DNA of 48,663 nt from Puniceibacterium sp. (GCA_024636635.1 JAGXGV010000094.1:1-48663), one strand, 5' to 3'. Numbered from the stretch's first letter, positions 15,180 through 24,689 are shown. Numbers and translations are program-made. The notes: a model not told the origin generated them from the sequence alone.

Positions 15180-16861
15180 ATGACATGGGCATCCTGACAC
15201 TCAAAAACGTCTGCAAAAGTTTCGGCACCGGCCTGCACCGCGCCGACGTGCTGAAAAACATCGACCTCGACGTGAAAGAGGGCGAATTCCTGGTGCTGCT
15301 CGGCTTTTCCGGCACCGGCAAGACGACGCTGATCAACCTGATGGCGGGGCTCGAGATGCCAACGTCGGGCAGCGTCACCTTCAAGGGCAAGCCGATCACA
15401 CAACCGGGGCCCGAGCGTGGCGTGATCTTCCAGAATTATTCGCTGATGCCCTGGCTGACCGTCGCGGGCAATGTCGCGCTGGCCGTTGATACCATCTTTC
15501 CGGACATGCCGCGCCGGGAAAGGGCCGCGAAAGTGGCGCATTACGTGCAGATGGTCGGTCTTGGCCACGCCATGCACCGCCGTCCTGCGGAATTGTCCGG
15601 CGGGATGCGCCAGCGCGTGAATGTCGCCCGCGCGCTGGCCATGAGTCCCGAGATGCTGCTGCTGGACGAACCGCTTTCGGCGCTGGATGCGCTGACCCGC
15701 GCCAATCTTGCCGACGAGATCGAGCGGATCTGGCAAGATGACCAAAAGACCTGCGTTCTCATCACCAACGACGTGGACGAGGCGATCGTTCTGGCCGACC
15801 GGATCATCGCCCTGAACCCCGACGGCACCCTTGGTCAGGAATTTTGCGTCACCATTCCCCGCCCCCGCGACCGCACTGCCCTGAACAATGACGCCACGTT
15901 CAAGGCCCTGCGCGCGCGCATCACCAAGTACCTCATGGATGTCGGGATCGAGGCAAAGGTCGAAGGCACCCGCAAGCTGCCCGATGTCACCCCGATCCAC
16001 GGCGTCCCGGCGGCCGTCAGGGACGCGCAGGATGGCCTGATCGAGGACCGGTTCCTTGATTTCAGCCAGCTGCACAAGGTCTATCCGACGCCCAAGGGCC
16101 CGCTGACCGTGGTCGAAGATTTTGATCTCAAGGTGAACCGGGGCGAATTCATCAGCCTTATCGGCCATTCCGGCTGTGGAAAATCCACGGTTCTGACCAT
16201 GGCCGCCGGCCTGAACGGTATCAGCCAGGGCGCGATCAAGCTGGACGGCCGCCATGTAGAGGGCGCCGATCCCGAACGCGCCGTGGTGTTCCAGTCGCCG
16301 AACCTGTTTCCCTGGCTCAGTGCCAAGGAAAACGTCGCCATCGGGGTGGACAAGGTTTATCCCCGCGCGTCCCGGGCCGAACGTCAGGACGTGGTGGAAT
16401 ATTACCTCGAACGCGTCGGTCTGGCCGATGCGATGGACCAGGGCGCCGCGTCCCTGTCCAACGGCATGAAGCAGCGCGTCGGCATCGCCCGCGCCTTTGC
16501 CTTGTCGCCGAAGCTGCTGCTGCTGGATGAACCCTTTGGCATGCTCGACAGCCTGACGCGATGGGAATTGCAGGAGGTGCTGATGGAGGTCTGGTCGCGC
16601 ACCAAGGTCACCGCGATCTGCGTCACGCATGACGTGGACGAGGCGATCCTGCTGGCCGACCGCGTGGTGATGATGACCAACGGGCCACAGGCCACCATCG
16701 GCCGGATCACCAAGGTCAAGCTGCCGCGCCCGCGGACCCGCAAGGCGCTGCTCGAACACCCGGACTATTACGCCTACCGGCAGGAAGTGCTCGATTTCCT
16801 TGAGGAATACGAACACGGCCACAAACCGAAACCGGCCCATAAAAAGCAGGACGCGGCGTGA
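15176..16861 (+). CDS. Nitrate ABC transporter ATPase with two nucleotide-binding domains (NrtC-NrtD fusion)
   Basis: A 561-residue protein with two complete ABC ATPase domains in tandem. Domain 1 (about residues 5-250): Walker A GFSGTGKT, signature LSGGMRQR, Walker B MLLLDEPLSALDA. Domain 2 (about 285-540): Walker A GHSGCGKST, signature LSNGMKQR, Walker B LLLLDEPFGMLDS. It therefore covers the two ATPases that are separate NrtC and NrtD chains in cyanobacteria. Cyanobacterial NrtC has a binding-protein-like C-terminal domain, which is absent here. The GTG start overlaps nrtB; an ATG at 15185 is an alternative. Confidence 0.9.
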   Translation: MNDMGILTLKNVCKSFGTGLHRADVLKNIDLDVKEGEFLVLLGFSGTGKTTLINLMAGLEMPTSGSVTFKGKPITQPGPERGVIFQNYSLMPWLTVAGNVALAVDTIFPDMPRRERAAKVAHYVQMVGLGHAMHRRPAELSGGMRQRVNVARALAMSPEMLLLDEPLSALDALTRANLADEIERIWQDDQKTCVLITNDVDEAIVLADRIIALNPDGTLGQEFCVTIPRPRDRTALNNDATFKALRARITKYLMDVGIEAKVEGTRKLPDVTPIHGVPAAVRDAQDGLIEDRFLDFSQLHKVYPTPKGPLTVVEDFDLKVNRGEFISLIGHSGCGKSTVLTMAAGLNGISQGAIKLDGRHVEGADPERAVVFQSPNLFPWLSAKENVAIGVDKVYPRASRAERQDVVEYYLERVGLADAMDQGAASLSNGMKQRVGIARAFALSPKLLLLDEPFGMLDSLTRWELQEVLMEVWSRTKVTAICVTHDVDEAILLADRVVMMTNGPQATIGRITKVKLPRPRTRKALLEHPDYYAYRQEVLDFLEEYEHGHKPKPAHKKQDAA

Positions 16862-16926
16862 AGGACACCCCCGGACCAGCCCAAAGAGGCCCCATCGTCG
16901 CCCGGGATTGCTGAAGGATGAAAGAC

Positions 16927-19359
16927 ATGCAGAAAATTGTTGTGATTGGCGCCGGCATGGCCTCTGGCCGGGTTCTCGAACACCTGTTCGACGCTGCGCC
17001 GGACGCTTTTGACGTCACCCTGTTCAACGCCGAACCGCGCGGCAACTACAACCGCCTGATGCTTTCGCCTGTGTTGTCGGGTGAAAAAAACTATTCCGAG
17101 ATCATCACCCATGACGATGCCTGGTATGCCGGAAACAAGGTAACCTGCCGCTTTGGCGAACCGGTTCAGCGGATCGACAGCGCCCGCAAGGTGGTGATCA
17201 GCGCGCAGGGCGAAACGCCCTATGACAAGCTGGTCATCGGCACCGGATCGACGCCGTTCATCATCCCTCTGCCCGGGCACGATCTGCCCGGCGTGATCAG
17301 CTACCGCGATCTGGACGACACCAACGCCATGATCGAAAGTTCCGCCAGATCCGGCGCGCGCGCCGTGGTGATCGGCGGCGGTCTACTGGGGCTCGAGGCC
17401 GCTGCCGGCCTGCGCATGCGCGGGATGGAGGTGACCGTGCTGCACATCGCAGGCCACCTGATGGAACGTCAACTTGACGCCGCCGCCGGGTATCTCTTGC
17501 GCCGCGATCTCGAATCGCGCGGCATTACAGTCATCACCGAGGCGCAGACCAAAGCCATCGAAGGAAATGGCAAGGTCGCGCGGGTGATGCTGGCCGATGG
17601 CACCGAACTGCCCTGCGATCTGGTCGTGATGGCGGTGGGCATCCGCCCTTCGATGCAACTGGCCAAGGATGCGGGGCTGGCCGTGGGCCGCGCGATCACT
17701 GTCGATGCGCAGATGCAGACTTCGGACCCGGATATCTATGCGTTGGGCGAATGTGTCGAATTCGCGGGCAATGTCTTTGGCCTTGTCGCCCCGCTTTATG
17801 AACAGGCCAGGGTGCTGGCAAAAACCCTCACCAATCAGGCGGATGCCTTTACGGTCAGGGAACTGGCAACCAAGCTCAAGGTCACAGGCTGCGATCTGTT
17901 CAGCGCAGGCGACTTTGCCGAAGGCGAGGGGCGCGAGGACATCGTGTTCCGCGATCCGGGGCGGGGCGTCTACAAGCGGCTCGTTCTCATGGATGACCGG
18001 CTGATCGGCGCGGTGATGTATGGCGACACGTCGGACGGCAACTGGTTTTTCGGTCTGATCAAGGACGGCACGGATGTGTCGGACATGCGCGACACGCTTA
18101 TCTTTGGCCCCGCCTATCAGGGGGGGGCCGCCGCGGACCCTTTGTCGGCCGTTGCAGCCTTGTCGGCTGACGCAGAAATCTGCGGCTGCAACGGCGTGTG
18201 CAAGGGGCGGATCGTGGACGCCATCGAAGGTGGCGCGCACACCGTTGGCGACATTCGGGCGACGACCAAGGCCAGCGCGTCCTGCGGCACCTGCACCGGC
18301 CTTGTGGAACAGGTGCTGGCCGTCACGCTGGGCGACGACTTTGTGATGCCCACGGCGCAGCCGGTCTGCGGCTGCACCACGCTCAGCCACGAAGATGTGC
18401 GCCTGCTGATCAAGTCCAAGGAACTGAAATCCCAGCCCGCCGTCTGGCAGGAACTGGGCTGGTCCACGCCGAACGGCTGCCATGTCTGCCGCCCGGCGAT
18501 CAACTTTTACCTGCTGGCCGACTGGCCGCTTGAATATCAGGACGACCCTCAAAGCCGGTTCGTGAACGAACGCAATCATGCCAATATCCAGAAAGACGGC
18601 ACCTATTCCGTCATGCCGCGCATGTGGGGCGGGATCACCACGGCGGACGAACTGCGCGCCATCGCCGATGCGGCTGACAAATACAACGTGCCCACGGTCA
18701 AGGTTACCGGCGGTCAGCGCATCGACCTGCTGGGCGTGCGCAAAGAGGATCTTCCGGCGATCTGGTACGACCTGAACGCCGCCGGGATGGTGTCGGGCCA
18801 TGCGTATTCCAAGGGGTTGCGCACTGTGAAAACCTGTGTCGGCACCGATCATTGCCGCTTTGGCACGCAGGATTCCACCGGTCTGGGGATCAAGCTGGAA
18901 AAGCTGCTCTGGGGGTCGTGGACGCCGCACAAGGTCAAGCTGGCTGTGTCCGGCTGTCCGCGCAACTGTGCCGAAGCGACCTGCAAGGACATCGGCATCG
19001 TCTGCGTCGACTCTGGCTATCAGGTCGGCGTCGGCGGGGCGGCGGGCATGGATCTCAAGGAAACCGAACGGCTCTGCGATGTGCAGACCGAAGAAGAGGC
19101 GCTTGAAATCACCGCCGCCTTTGTCCAGCTCTACCGCGAAAATGCGCGGTATCTTGACCGGCCCTACAAATGGCTCGCCAAGGTCGGGCTGCCTTGGGTG
19201 AAAGAGCGCGTCGTCGATGATCCCGAAAACCGCCATGCGCTTGCCGCCCGGTTCGAGCTGTCCCAATCCATCTATCGCAAGGACCCCTGGGCGCCTCTGG
19301 CGGCACGGGCCGAAACCTTTGGCCCCCTTGCCGACCTGACTCTGGAGGCCGCAGAATGA
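16927..19359 (+). CDS. nirB: NAD(P)H-dependent assimilatory nitrite reductase, large subunit NirB
   Basis: An approximately 810-residue cytoplasmic flavoprotein that reduces nitrite to ammonium. Order: FAD/NAD(P) module (about 1-400, IVVIGAGMASGR and VVIGGGLLGLEAAAGLRMRG), BFD-like [2Fe-2S] region with Cys 419, 421, 453 and 456, a second Cys-rich segment (about 480-520), then the siroheme/[4Fe-4S] domain with Cys 637, 643, 677 and 681 (C-x5-C-x33-C-x3-C). AAGGA (16914-16918) is 8 bases before ATG 16927, so this start is preferred to ATG 16918. It is coupled to nirD by ATGA. Confidence 0.94.
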   Translation: MQKIVVIGAGMASGRVLEHLFDAAPDAFDVTLFNAEPRGNYNRLMLSPVLSGEKNYSEIITHDDAWYAGNKVTCRFGEPVQRIDSARKVVISAQGETPYDKLVIGTGSTPFIIPLPGHDLPGVISYRDLDDTNAMIESSARSGARAVVIGGGLLGLEAAAGLRMRGMEVTVLHIAGHLMERQLDAAAGYLLRRDLESRGITVITEAQTKAIEGNGKVARVMLADGTELPCDLVVMAVGIRPSMQLAKDAGLAVGRAITVDAQMQTSDPDIYALGECVEFAGNVFGLVAPLYEQARVLAKTLTNQADAFTVRELATKLKVTGCDLFSAGDFAEGEGREDIVFRDPGRGVYKRLVLMDDRLIGAVMYGDTSDGNWFFGLIKDGTDVSDMRDTLIFGPAYQGGAAADPLSAVAALSADAEICGCNGVCKGRIVDAIEGGAHTVGDIRATTKASASCGTCTGLVEQVLAVTLGDDFVMPTAQPVCGCTTLSHEDVRLLIKSKELKSQPAVWQELGWSTPNGCHVCRPAINFYLLADWPLEYQDDPQSRFVNERNHANIQKDGTYSVMPRMWGGITTADELRAIADAADKYNVPTVKVTGGQRIDLLGVRKEDLPAIWYDLNAAGMVSGHAYSKGLRTVKTCVGTDHCRFGTQDSTGLGIKLEKLLWGSWTPHKVKLAVSGCPRNCAEATCKDIGIVCVDSGYQVGVGGAAGMDLKETERLCDVQTEEEALEITAAFVQLYRENARYLDRPYKWLAKVGLPWVKERVVDDPENRHALAARFELSQSIYRKDPWAPLAARAETFGPLADLTLEAAE

Positions 19360-19688
19360 GCTGGATCGACATTGGCGCGCTGGACGCCATCCCCCTGCGC
19401 GGTGCCCGACTGGTGCGCACACGCGTTGGCTGCGTCGCCCTGTTTCGCACGTCTCCGACCGATGTCTACGCAGTTTCGGACACCTGCCCGCACAAGGGCG
19501 GCCCGCTGTCCGAAGGCATCGTGCATGGCACATCGGTGACCTGCCCGCTGCACAACTGGGTGTTTTCGCTGGAAACCGGTCAGGCGCAGGGCGCGGATGC
19601 GGGCAACATCGCAACCTACCCCGTTCGGGTCGAACAGGGCCGCATCCTGCTGGACATCACGACACTGGCCAAACGGGACGCGGCATGA
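19356..19688 (+). CDS. nirD: Nitrite reductase small subunit NirD with Rieske [2Fe-2S] site
   Basis: A 110-residue Rieske-like partner of NirB. The cluster ligands are visible: Cys44-x-His46 (TCPHKGGPLSEG) and Cys63-x2-His66 (TCPLHNWVFSLETG). E. coli NirD is a Rieske fold without these ligands, so this one should carry a real cluster and belongs to the assimilatory type. It overlaps nirB and nasA by ATGA at both ends, implying tight co-translation. Confidence 0.92.
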   Translation: MSWIDIGALDAIPLRGARLVRTRVGCVALFRTSPTDVYAVSDTCPHKGGPLSEGIVHGTSVTCPLHNWVFSLETGQAQGADAGNIATYPVRVEQGRILLDITTLAKRDAA

Positions 19689-22321
19689 TGGACGGTGCGG
19701 GCCTGCCCGAAACCCGATCGACCTGCCCCTATTGCGGGGTCGGATGCGGCGTGCTGCTGCGCGCCGACGGGCAGGGGGGGCTGCACGTCCGGGGCGACCC
19801 CGACCACCCCGCCAACAAGGGGCGTCTGTGTTCCAAGGGGCTGGCACTGGGTGAAACCGTCGGAACCGGTGGCCGCCTGCTTTCGCCGCACGTCAACGGC
19901 CGGGAAACCGGCTGGGACACGGCGCTGCAAACGGTCGCGGACCGTTTTTCGGACACCATCCGGAAACACGGTCCCGACTCTGTCGCCTTCTACGTCTCGG
20001 GCCAGATGCTGACCGAGGATTATTATGTCGCCAACAAGCTGATGAAGGGCTTTATCGGCTCGGCCAATATAGACACGAATTCAAGGCTCTGCATGGCCTC
20101 GACCGTTGCTGGGCACCGCAGGGCCTTTGGCACGGACACCGTGCCCGGCACCTACGAGGATCTCGAAGAGGCAGATCTGGTGGTTCTGGTGGGATCGAAC
20201 CTCGCCTGGTGCCATCCTGTGCTGTACCAGCGCCTCGCCGCCGAGAAAGAGAAACGGCCCGGCCTGAAGGTCGTCGTCATCGACCCGCGCCGGACCGCGA
20301 CCTGCGATCTGGCCGACCTGCACCTGCAATTGCGTGGCGGCACCGATGTGGCGCTGTTCAACGGGCTGCTGCGTGCGATCCACGAAGGCGGCGCAGTGGA
20401 CAAGGCCTACATGGCGCATGTCGATGGTTTCGACGCCGCGCTTTGCGCCGCCAGCGACGACTGCCTTGATGAAACCGGACTTGACCGGCGCGACATCCGC
20501 GCCTTTTTCGACCTGTTCCTGCGCACGGACCGCACCGTCACGGTATTCAGCCAGGGCGTGAACCAAAGCGCATCCGGAGCCGACAAGGTCAACGCCATCC
20601 TCAACTGCCACCTTGTCACGGGCCGCATCGGTCTGCCCGGCATGGGGCCGTTTTCCGTCACCGGCCAGCCCAACGCCATGGGCGGGCGCGAAGTCGGCGG
20701 CCTTGCCAACATGCTGGCCTGTCATCTCGATATCGAAAATGCCGATCATCGCCAGGCGGTGCGCAATTTCTGGGATGCGCCTGCCATTGCAGATCATGCC
20801 GGGCTTAAGGCCGTGGACATGTTCCGCGCAGTCGGGCGCGGACAGATCAAGGCGCTGTGGATCATCCACACCAACCCCGCCGTCACCATGCCGGACGCCG
20901 ATGCCGTGCGCGATGCGATCCGCGGCTGTGACTTTACCGTGGTCAGCGACATCACCGGCGCGACGGATACTGCGCGCCTTGCGCATGTGCTGCTGCCGGC
21001 CGCCGCCTGGGGCGAAAAGGACGGCACCGTCACAAATTCCGATCGGACCATCAGCCGCCAGCGCGCCGCGATGCCGCCGCCGGGGCAGTCCCGCCCCGAC
21101 TGGCAGATCCTGGCCGAGGTCGGTCGGCGGATGGGCTGGCACAAGGCGTTCGACTACGAAAACCCGGCCGAGATCTTTCGCGAACACGCCGCGCTGTCGC
21201 ACATCGCCGGGCAGTTCGGGCTGGACTTCGACATCTCGGCGCTCTCGGACCTGTCCGATCCCGGCTACGACGATCTCGCCCCTGCCCGCTGGCCCCTGAC
21301 CCGGACCCGGCAGGGGGGCCGTTTCTTTGCCGATGGCCGATTCTACACTCCCAACGGCAAGGCGCAGATGCTGGCGCTGCACTACCGCCCGCCGACGGAA
21401 CGCTCTGGCCCGCGATTTCCATTCCGGCTCAACACCGGGCGCGTCCGTGACCAGTGGCACACCATGACCCGCACCGCGCTGTCGCCGCGCCTGTCCGCGC
21501 ATCTGGCCGAACCGTTCCTTGAAATTCACCGCGATGATGCGGCCCGTACCGGCCTTGGCCCGGCCTCTCTGGTGCAGGTGACCAGCCCGGTTGGTTCGGC
21601 TATCCTGCGCACCCTGATCACCGACCGCGTCCGCCCAGGAGAGGTCTTTGCCCCGATGCACTGGACCAGCGACACGGCACCATCGGCGCGGATCGACGCG
21701 GTTGTACCCGATGTGGTGGACCCGGTTTCGGGCCAGCCCGACAGCAAGGCAGCTGGTGTTGCGCTTACCCCGTTTCGGGCGGACTGGTACGGGTTTGCCG
21801 TTTCTTCGGCCCCGATGACGCCTGCGGCGGACTATTGGGCCCTGGCCCGCACGCCGGGTGGCTGGCGGCTTGAACTGGCGGCGCTTGGCACCCCCTCCGA
21901 CTGGGAGCGTTATGCCCGCGACCTGTTCAACTGTCCCGATGCCACCCTCCAGATGGTGCAGGACGCGGGCCGGGGCATGGCCCGGCTGGCCTTTCATCGC
22001 GGTGACCGGCTGCTTGGGGCGCTGTTTGTCGCCCGGGAACCGGTGGCGGTGATGCGCGACCATCTCGTGACCCTGCCCGGCACCGACGTTCAGTGCGTCC
22101 TGACCGGACAAAGCCCCGCCGACCGGCCCGATCCCGGCCCGATCGTCTGTTCCTGCTTCGGCGTCGGGGTGAACACCCTGCTTGCCGCGATCGAAGCGCA
22201 GGCCATGACCTCGGTCGGCCAGATCGGTGCAGCGCTTCAGGCGGGCACAAATTGCGGCTCTTGCCGTCCGGAACTGACCGCGCTTCTGGCGCGGGCCAGG
22301 ATACAGGAGGCCGCAGAATGA
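19685..22321 (+). CDS. nasA: Assimilatory nitrate reductase catalytic subunit NasA
   Basis: An 878-residue cytoplasmic bis-MGD molybdoenzyme that reduces nitrate to nitrite. The N-terminal [4Fe-4S] site is Cys14-x2-Cys17-x3-Cys21-x27-Cys49. NSRLCMASTVAGHRRAFGTD carries the likely Mo-ligand Cys. WGEKDGTVTNSDRTISRQR and RTRQGGRFFADGRF are family segments, and the C-terminal molybdopterin-binding beta-barrel begins near LNTGRVRDQWHTMTRTA. A C-terminal BFD-like [2Fe-2S] domain (VCSCFGVGVNTLLAAIEAQA, then GTNCGSC) is fused, as in NasA types that take electrons from a flavoprotein or ferredoxin. A separate NasB/NasC is absent here, so NirB or a distant reductase may supply electrons. ATGA overlaps on both sides. 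Confidence 0.93.
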   Translation: MMDGAGLPETRSTCPYCGVGCGVLLRADGQGGLHVRGDPDHPANKGRLCSKGLALGETVGTGGRLLSPHVNGRETGWDTALQTVADRFSDTIRKHGPDSVAFYVSGQMLTEDYYVANKLMKGFIGSANIDTNSRLCMASTVAGHRRAFGTDTVPGTYEDLEEADLVVLVGSNLAWCHPVLYQRLAAEKEKRPGLKVVVIDPRRTATCDLADLHLQLRGGTDVALFNGLLRAIHEGGAVDKAYMAHVDGFDAALCAASDDCLDETGLDRRDIRAFFDLFLRTDRTVTVFSQGVNQSASGADKVNAILNCHLVTGRIGLPGMGPFSVTGQPNAMGGREVGGLANMLACHLDIENADHRQAVRNFWDAPAIADHAGLKAVDMFRAVGRGQIKALWIIHTNPAVTMPDADAVRDAIRGCDFTVVSDITGATDTARLAHVLLPAAAWGEKDGTVTNSDRTISRQRAAMPPPGQSRPDWQILAEVGRRMGWHKAFDYENPAEIFREHAALSHIAGQFGLDFDISALSDLSDPGYDDLAPARWPLTRTRQGGRFFADGRFYTPNGKAQMLALHYRPPTERSGPRFPFRLNTGRVRDQWHTMTRTALSPRLSAHLAEPFLEIHRDDAARTGLGPASLVQVTSPVGSAILRTLITDRVRPGEVFAPMHWTSDTAPSARIDAVVPDVVDPVSGQPDSKAAGVALTPFRADWYGFAVSSAPMTPAADYWALARTPGGWRLELAALGTPSDWERYARDLFNCPDATLQMVQDAGRGMARLAFHRGDRLLGALFVAREPVAVMRDHLVTLPGTDVQCVLTGQSPADRPDPGPIVCSCFGVGVNTLLAAIEAQAMTSVGQIGAALQAGTNCGSCRPELTALLARARIQEAAE

Positions 22322-23280
22322 GCCTTGCACCTTTCGTCCGCATCCTTGGCCGTGGCCCGGGCCGGTCCCGTTCCCTCACTTTTGACGAGGCGGAGGAGGC
22401 GATGCGCCTGATCCTCAACGGCGACGCCGCGCCCGAAGCAGTGGGCGCCATGCTGATGCTGCTGCGGATGAAAGGCGAAACGCCGGACGAGATCGCAGGT
22501 TTCGTGACTGCCGCCCGCGGGCGGATGCCGACCCTGCCGCAACCGGCGCTTGACTGGCCCAGCTACGCCGCCGGGCGCACGCGCGGTTTGCCGTGGTTCC
22601 TGCTGGCCGCGCGCCTTGTGGCGCAGGCCGGGCATCCGGTGCTGCTGCACGGCTGGAACACGCACCAGCAGGAACACGCCTCGGTCCGGGGTGCGCTGTC
22701 CCATGCAGGGGTCGCGATGACCACCGCCGCAACGGTGGCGGATGTGCTGCGACGCGATGGAATTGCCTATCTTCCGCTGGAAGGTTTTGCGCCGCAATTG
22801 CTCTCCCTGCTGCAATTGCGGGATGTGCTGGGCCTGCGGTCCTGCATCAACACCGTTCTGCGCGTGCTCAATCCGGCTGGGGCGAGTGCGGGCGTTCAGG
22901 GGGTGTTTCATCCCCCCTACCGCGACCTTCAGGCCGATGCAGGGGTGCTTTTGGGACAGCGGGCGCTGACCATCATCAAGGGAGGAGGCGGCGAATTCGA
23001 ACGCCACCCCTGCAAGGGTGTCGCCGCATACGGGCTGCGCGCCGCCGCCCGCTGGGAACGGCCCTTCGACGCCCTGCTGCCCGACACCCGCCGCCTGAAC
23101 GACGGTGCCCAAGATCCTGCGCGCCTGACGGCCCTGTGGAACGGCACGTTGCAGGACGATTTTGCCCGGCACATCGTCACCGGCACCGCCGCTCTGGCGC
23201 TTGACACGCTGGGGGTGGCGGACTCCGAACAGACGGCGCTTGAACTATGGTCCAACCGCCACCGCAGCCGCGCCGCCTGA
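22318..23280 (+). CDS. TrpD2/YbiB-like nucleoside phosphorylase-fold protein in the nitrate operon
   Basis: A 320-residue protein of the anthranilate phosphoribosyltransferase fold (TrpD2/YbiB-like), often labelled glycosyltransferase family. Visible: an all-helical N-terminal half (EEAMRLILNGDAAPEAVGAM, LMLLRMKGETPDEIAGFVTA), then the core (VLLHGWNTHQQEHASVRGAL, LQLRDVLGLRSCINTVLRVL and NPAGA) and IIKGGGGEFERHPCKGV. True TrpD Gly-rich and substrate residues are only partly kept, so tryptophan synthesis is unlikely. E. coli YbiB binds nucleic acid. It starts by ATGA overlap with nasA and precedes cysG, so it is part of the nitrate operon, but its role there is unknown. Confidence 0.8.
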   Translation: MSLAPFVRILGRGPGRSRSLTFDEAEEAMRLILNGDAAPEAVGAMLMLLRMKGETPDEIAGFVTAARGRMPTLPQPALDWPSYAAGRTRGLPWFLLAARLVAQAGHPVLLHGWNTHQQEHASVRGALSHAGVAMTTAATVADVLRRDGIAYLPLEGFAPQLLSLLQLRDVLGLRSCINTVLRVLNPAGASAGVQGVFHPPYRDLQADAGVLLGQRALTIIKGGGGEFERHPCKGVAAYGLRAAARWERPFDALLPDTRRLNDGAQDPARLTALWNGTLQDDFARHIVTGTAALALDTLGVADSEQTALELWSNRHRSRAA

Positions 23281-23294
23281 AAGGAACCCGGCCC

Positions 23295-24689
23295 ATGAAA
23301 AGCTTTCCCATGTTCATCCGCACAACCGGCCGCCGCGTCATCATCGCAGGCGGAGGCGAACAGGCGGCGCAAAAGGCGCGGCTCCTGCTCAAGACCGACG
23401 CCCGGCTGATCCTGCTGGCCGAAACGCTCGAACCCGAATTGCAGGCGCTGGTGGCCGCAGGCCGCGCCATGCACCAGCCCGGCCCCATCACCCCGCAGGA
23501 TTTCAAAGGCGCCGCCATGGCCTTTGTCGCGACCGGTTGCCCGGGGCTTGACGCTGCATTGCATGGGCTGGCGCAAGTGGCGCGTGTGCCGGTGAACGTG
23601 GTCGACCAGCCCGCCTTGTGCGACATCACCACGCCGTCGATCGTGGACCGCGATCCGGTGGTCGTAGCCATCGGGACCGAAGGCACGGCGCCGGTGCTGG
23701 CCCGTGCCATCAAGACCCGGATCGAGCAGCAGCTCGACCCCCGGCTGGGCGCATTTGCGGCCCTTGCCGGGCGACTGCGGGGTCAGGTCACGGCCCGTGT
23801 CCCGCGTGACCGGCGCCGTGCCTTCTGGCGCTGGGCGTTCCATGATGCTCCGTGGCAAAGCCACAAGCGCGGGGCGGAACGCGAAGCGGCGCAACTTCTC
23901 AAGAGTGCCATCTTGGGTGGCGGCGCGCCGATGGCAGCCCGGCAGGGCCAGATCGCGCTGGTCGGTGCCGGGCCAGGTGCGCGCGACTTGCTGACCCTTC
24001 GCGCGGTCGAGCGTCTGCAAGAGGCGGATGTCATCTTTTACGACCGGCTGGTCGATCCTGCCGTGCTGGAACTGGCGCGCCGCGATGCGGAGCGGGTGTT
24101 CGTGGGCAAGGTGGTGGGCGCGACCGCATGGCCGCAGGAAAAGATCAGCGCCCTGATCGTGGCCGAGGCGCTGAAAGGCCGCCGTGTGGTGCGGCTGAAA
24201 TCCGGCGACCCGGCGATCTTTGGCCGCGCGACAGAAGAACTGGACGCCGCGCATGCCGCCGGGATCCCCATCGAAATCGTGCCCGGGGTCACCGCGGTGT
24301 CTGGCGCGGCCGCTGCCATGGGGCGCTCGCTGACCCATCGGGGCCAGACGGATACCCTGATCCTGACCACCGGACAGTGCCGGGACGGCGATGCCGCGCC
24401 GGACTGGCAGCAGCACGCGCGCCCCGGCACCGCGCTGGCCTTTTACATGTCGGTGGGCCATGCGAAAGAGATTGTCGCGTCTCTGCAGGCGAATGGAATG
24501 CCTGCGGACCTGCCTGTGACCGTCGCCGTGAAGGTCACCCAATCCGGCGAGCGGTTCGTTGCGACCACCGTCGGCGCGCTGGTGGCCACCCTTGCCGCCG
24601 CGCGGATCGAAGGCTGCGCCGTGATCCTGATCGACTGGCCCAAATCCCGGCCCGCCATGGCGCAGGCGCCGGTCCGGCTTACCGCCTGA
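23295..24689 (+). CDS. cysG: Siroheme synthase CysG (trifunctional)
   Basis: A 464-residue fusion that makes siroheme from uroporphyrinogen III. The N-terminal dehydrogenase/ferrochelatase module (about 1-215) has RRVIIAGGGEQAAQKARLLL and TTPSIVDRDPVVVAIGTEGT. The C-terminal SUMT module (about 220-464) has LVGAGPGARDLLTLRAVERL, FYDRLVDP, VRLKSGDPAIFGRATEELDA, VPGVTAVSGAAAAMGRSLTH and LTTGQCRDG. It ends the operon and supplies the NirB cofactor. ATG 23295 follows AAGGAA (23281-23286); the longer frame overlaps the upstream gene. Confidence 0.93.
   Translation: MKSFPMFIRTTGRRVIIAGGGEQAAQKARLLLKTDARLILLAETLEPELQALVAAGRAMHQPGPITPQDFKGAAMAFVATGCPGLDAALHGLAQVARVPVNVVDQPALCDITTPSIVDRDPVVVAIGTEGTAPVLARAIKTRIEQQLDPRLGAFAALAGRLRGQVTARVPRDRRRAFWRWAFHDAPWQSHKRGAEREAAQLLKSAILGGGAPMAARQGQIALVGAGPGARDLLTLRAVERLQEADVIFYDRLVDPAVLELARRDAERVFVGKVVGATAWPQEKISALIVAEALKGRRVVRLKSGDPAIFGRATEELDAAHAAGIPIEIVPGVTAVSGAAAAMGRSLTHRGQTDTLILTTGQCRDGDAAPDWQQHARPGTALAFYMSVGHAKEIVASLQANGMPADLPVTVAVKVTQSGERFVATTVGALVATLAAARIEGCAVILIDWPKSRPAMAQAPVRLTA

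Noticed and set aside
17383-19614. A 743-codon minus-strand frame opposite nirB, and similar long frames at 14738-16840, 20081-22330, 29351-31729, 42049-44595 and 45965-47824
   Set aside because: Each mirrors a well-supported gene on the plus strand; high GC leaves few stops in the complementary frame. No motifs or ribosome-binding sites support them.
22318-23280. Anthranilate phosphoribosyltransferase (trpD)
   Set aside because: The gene is in a nitrate operon, there are no other trp genes nearby, and the substrate-binding motifs are only partly kept; TrpD2/YbiB-like is safer.
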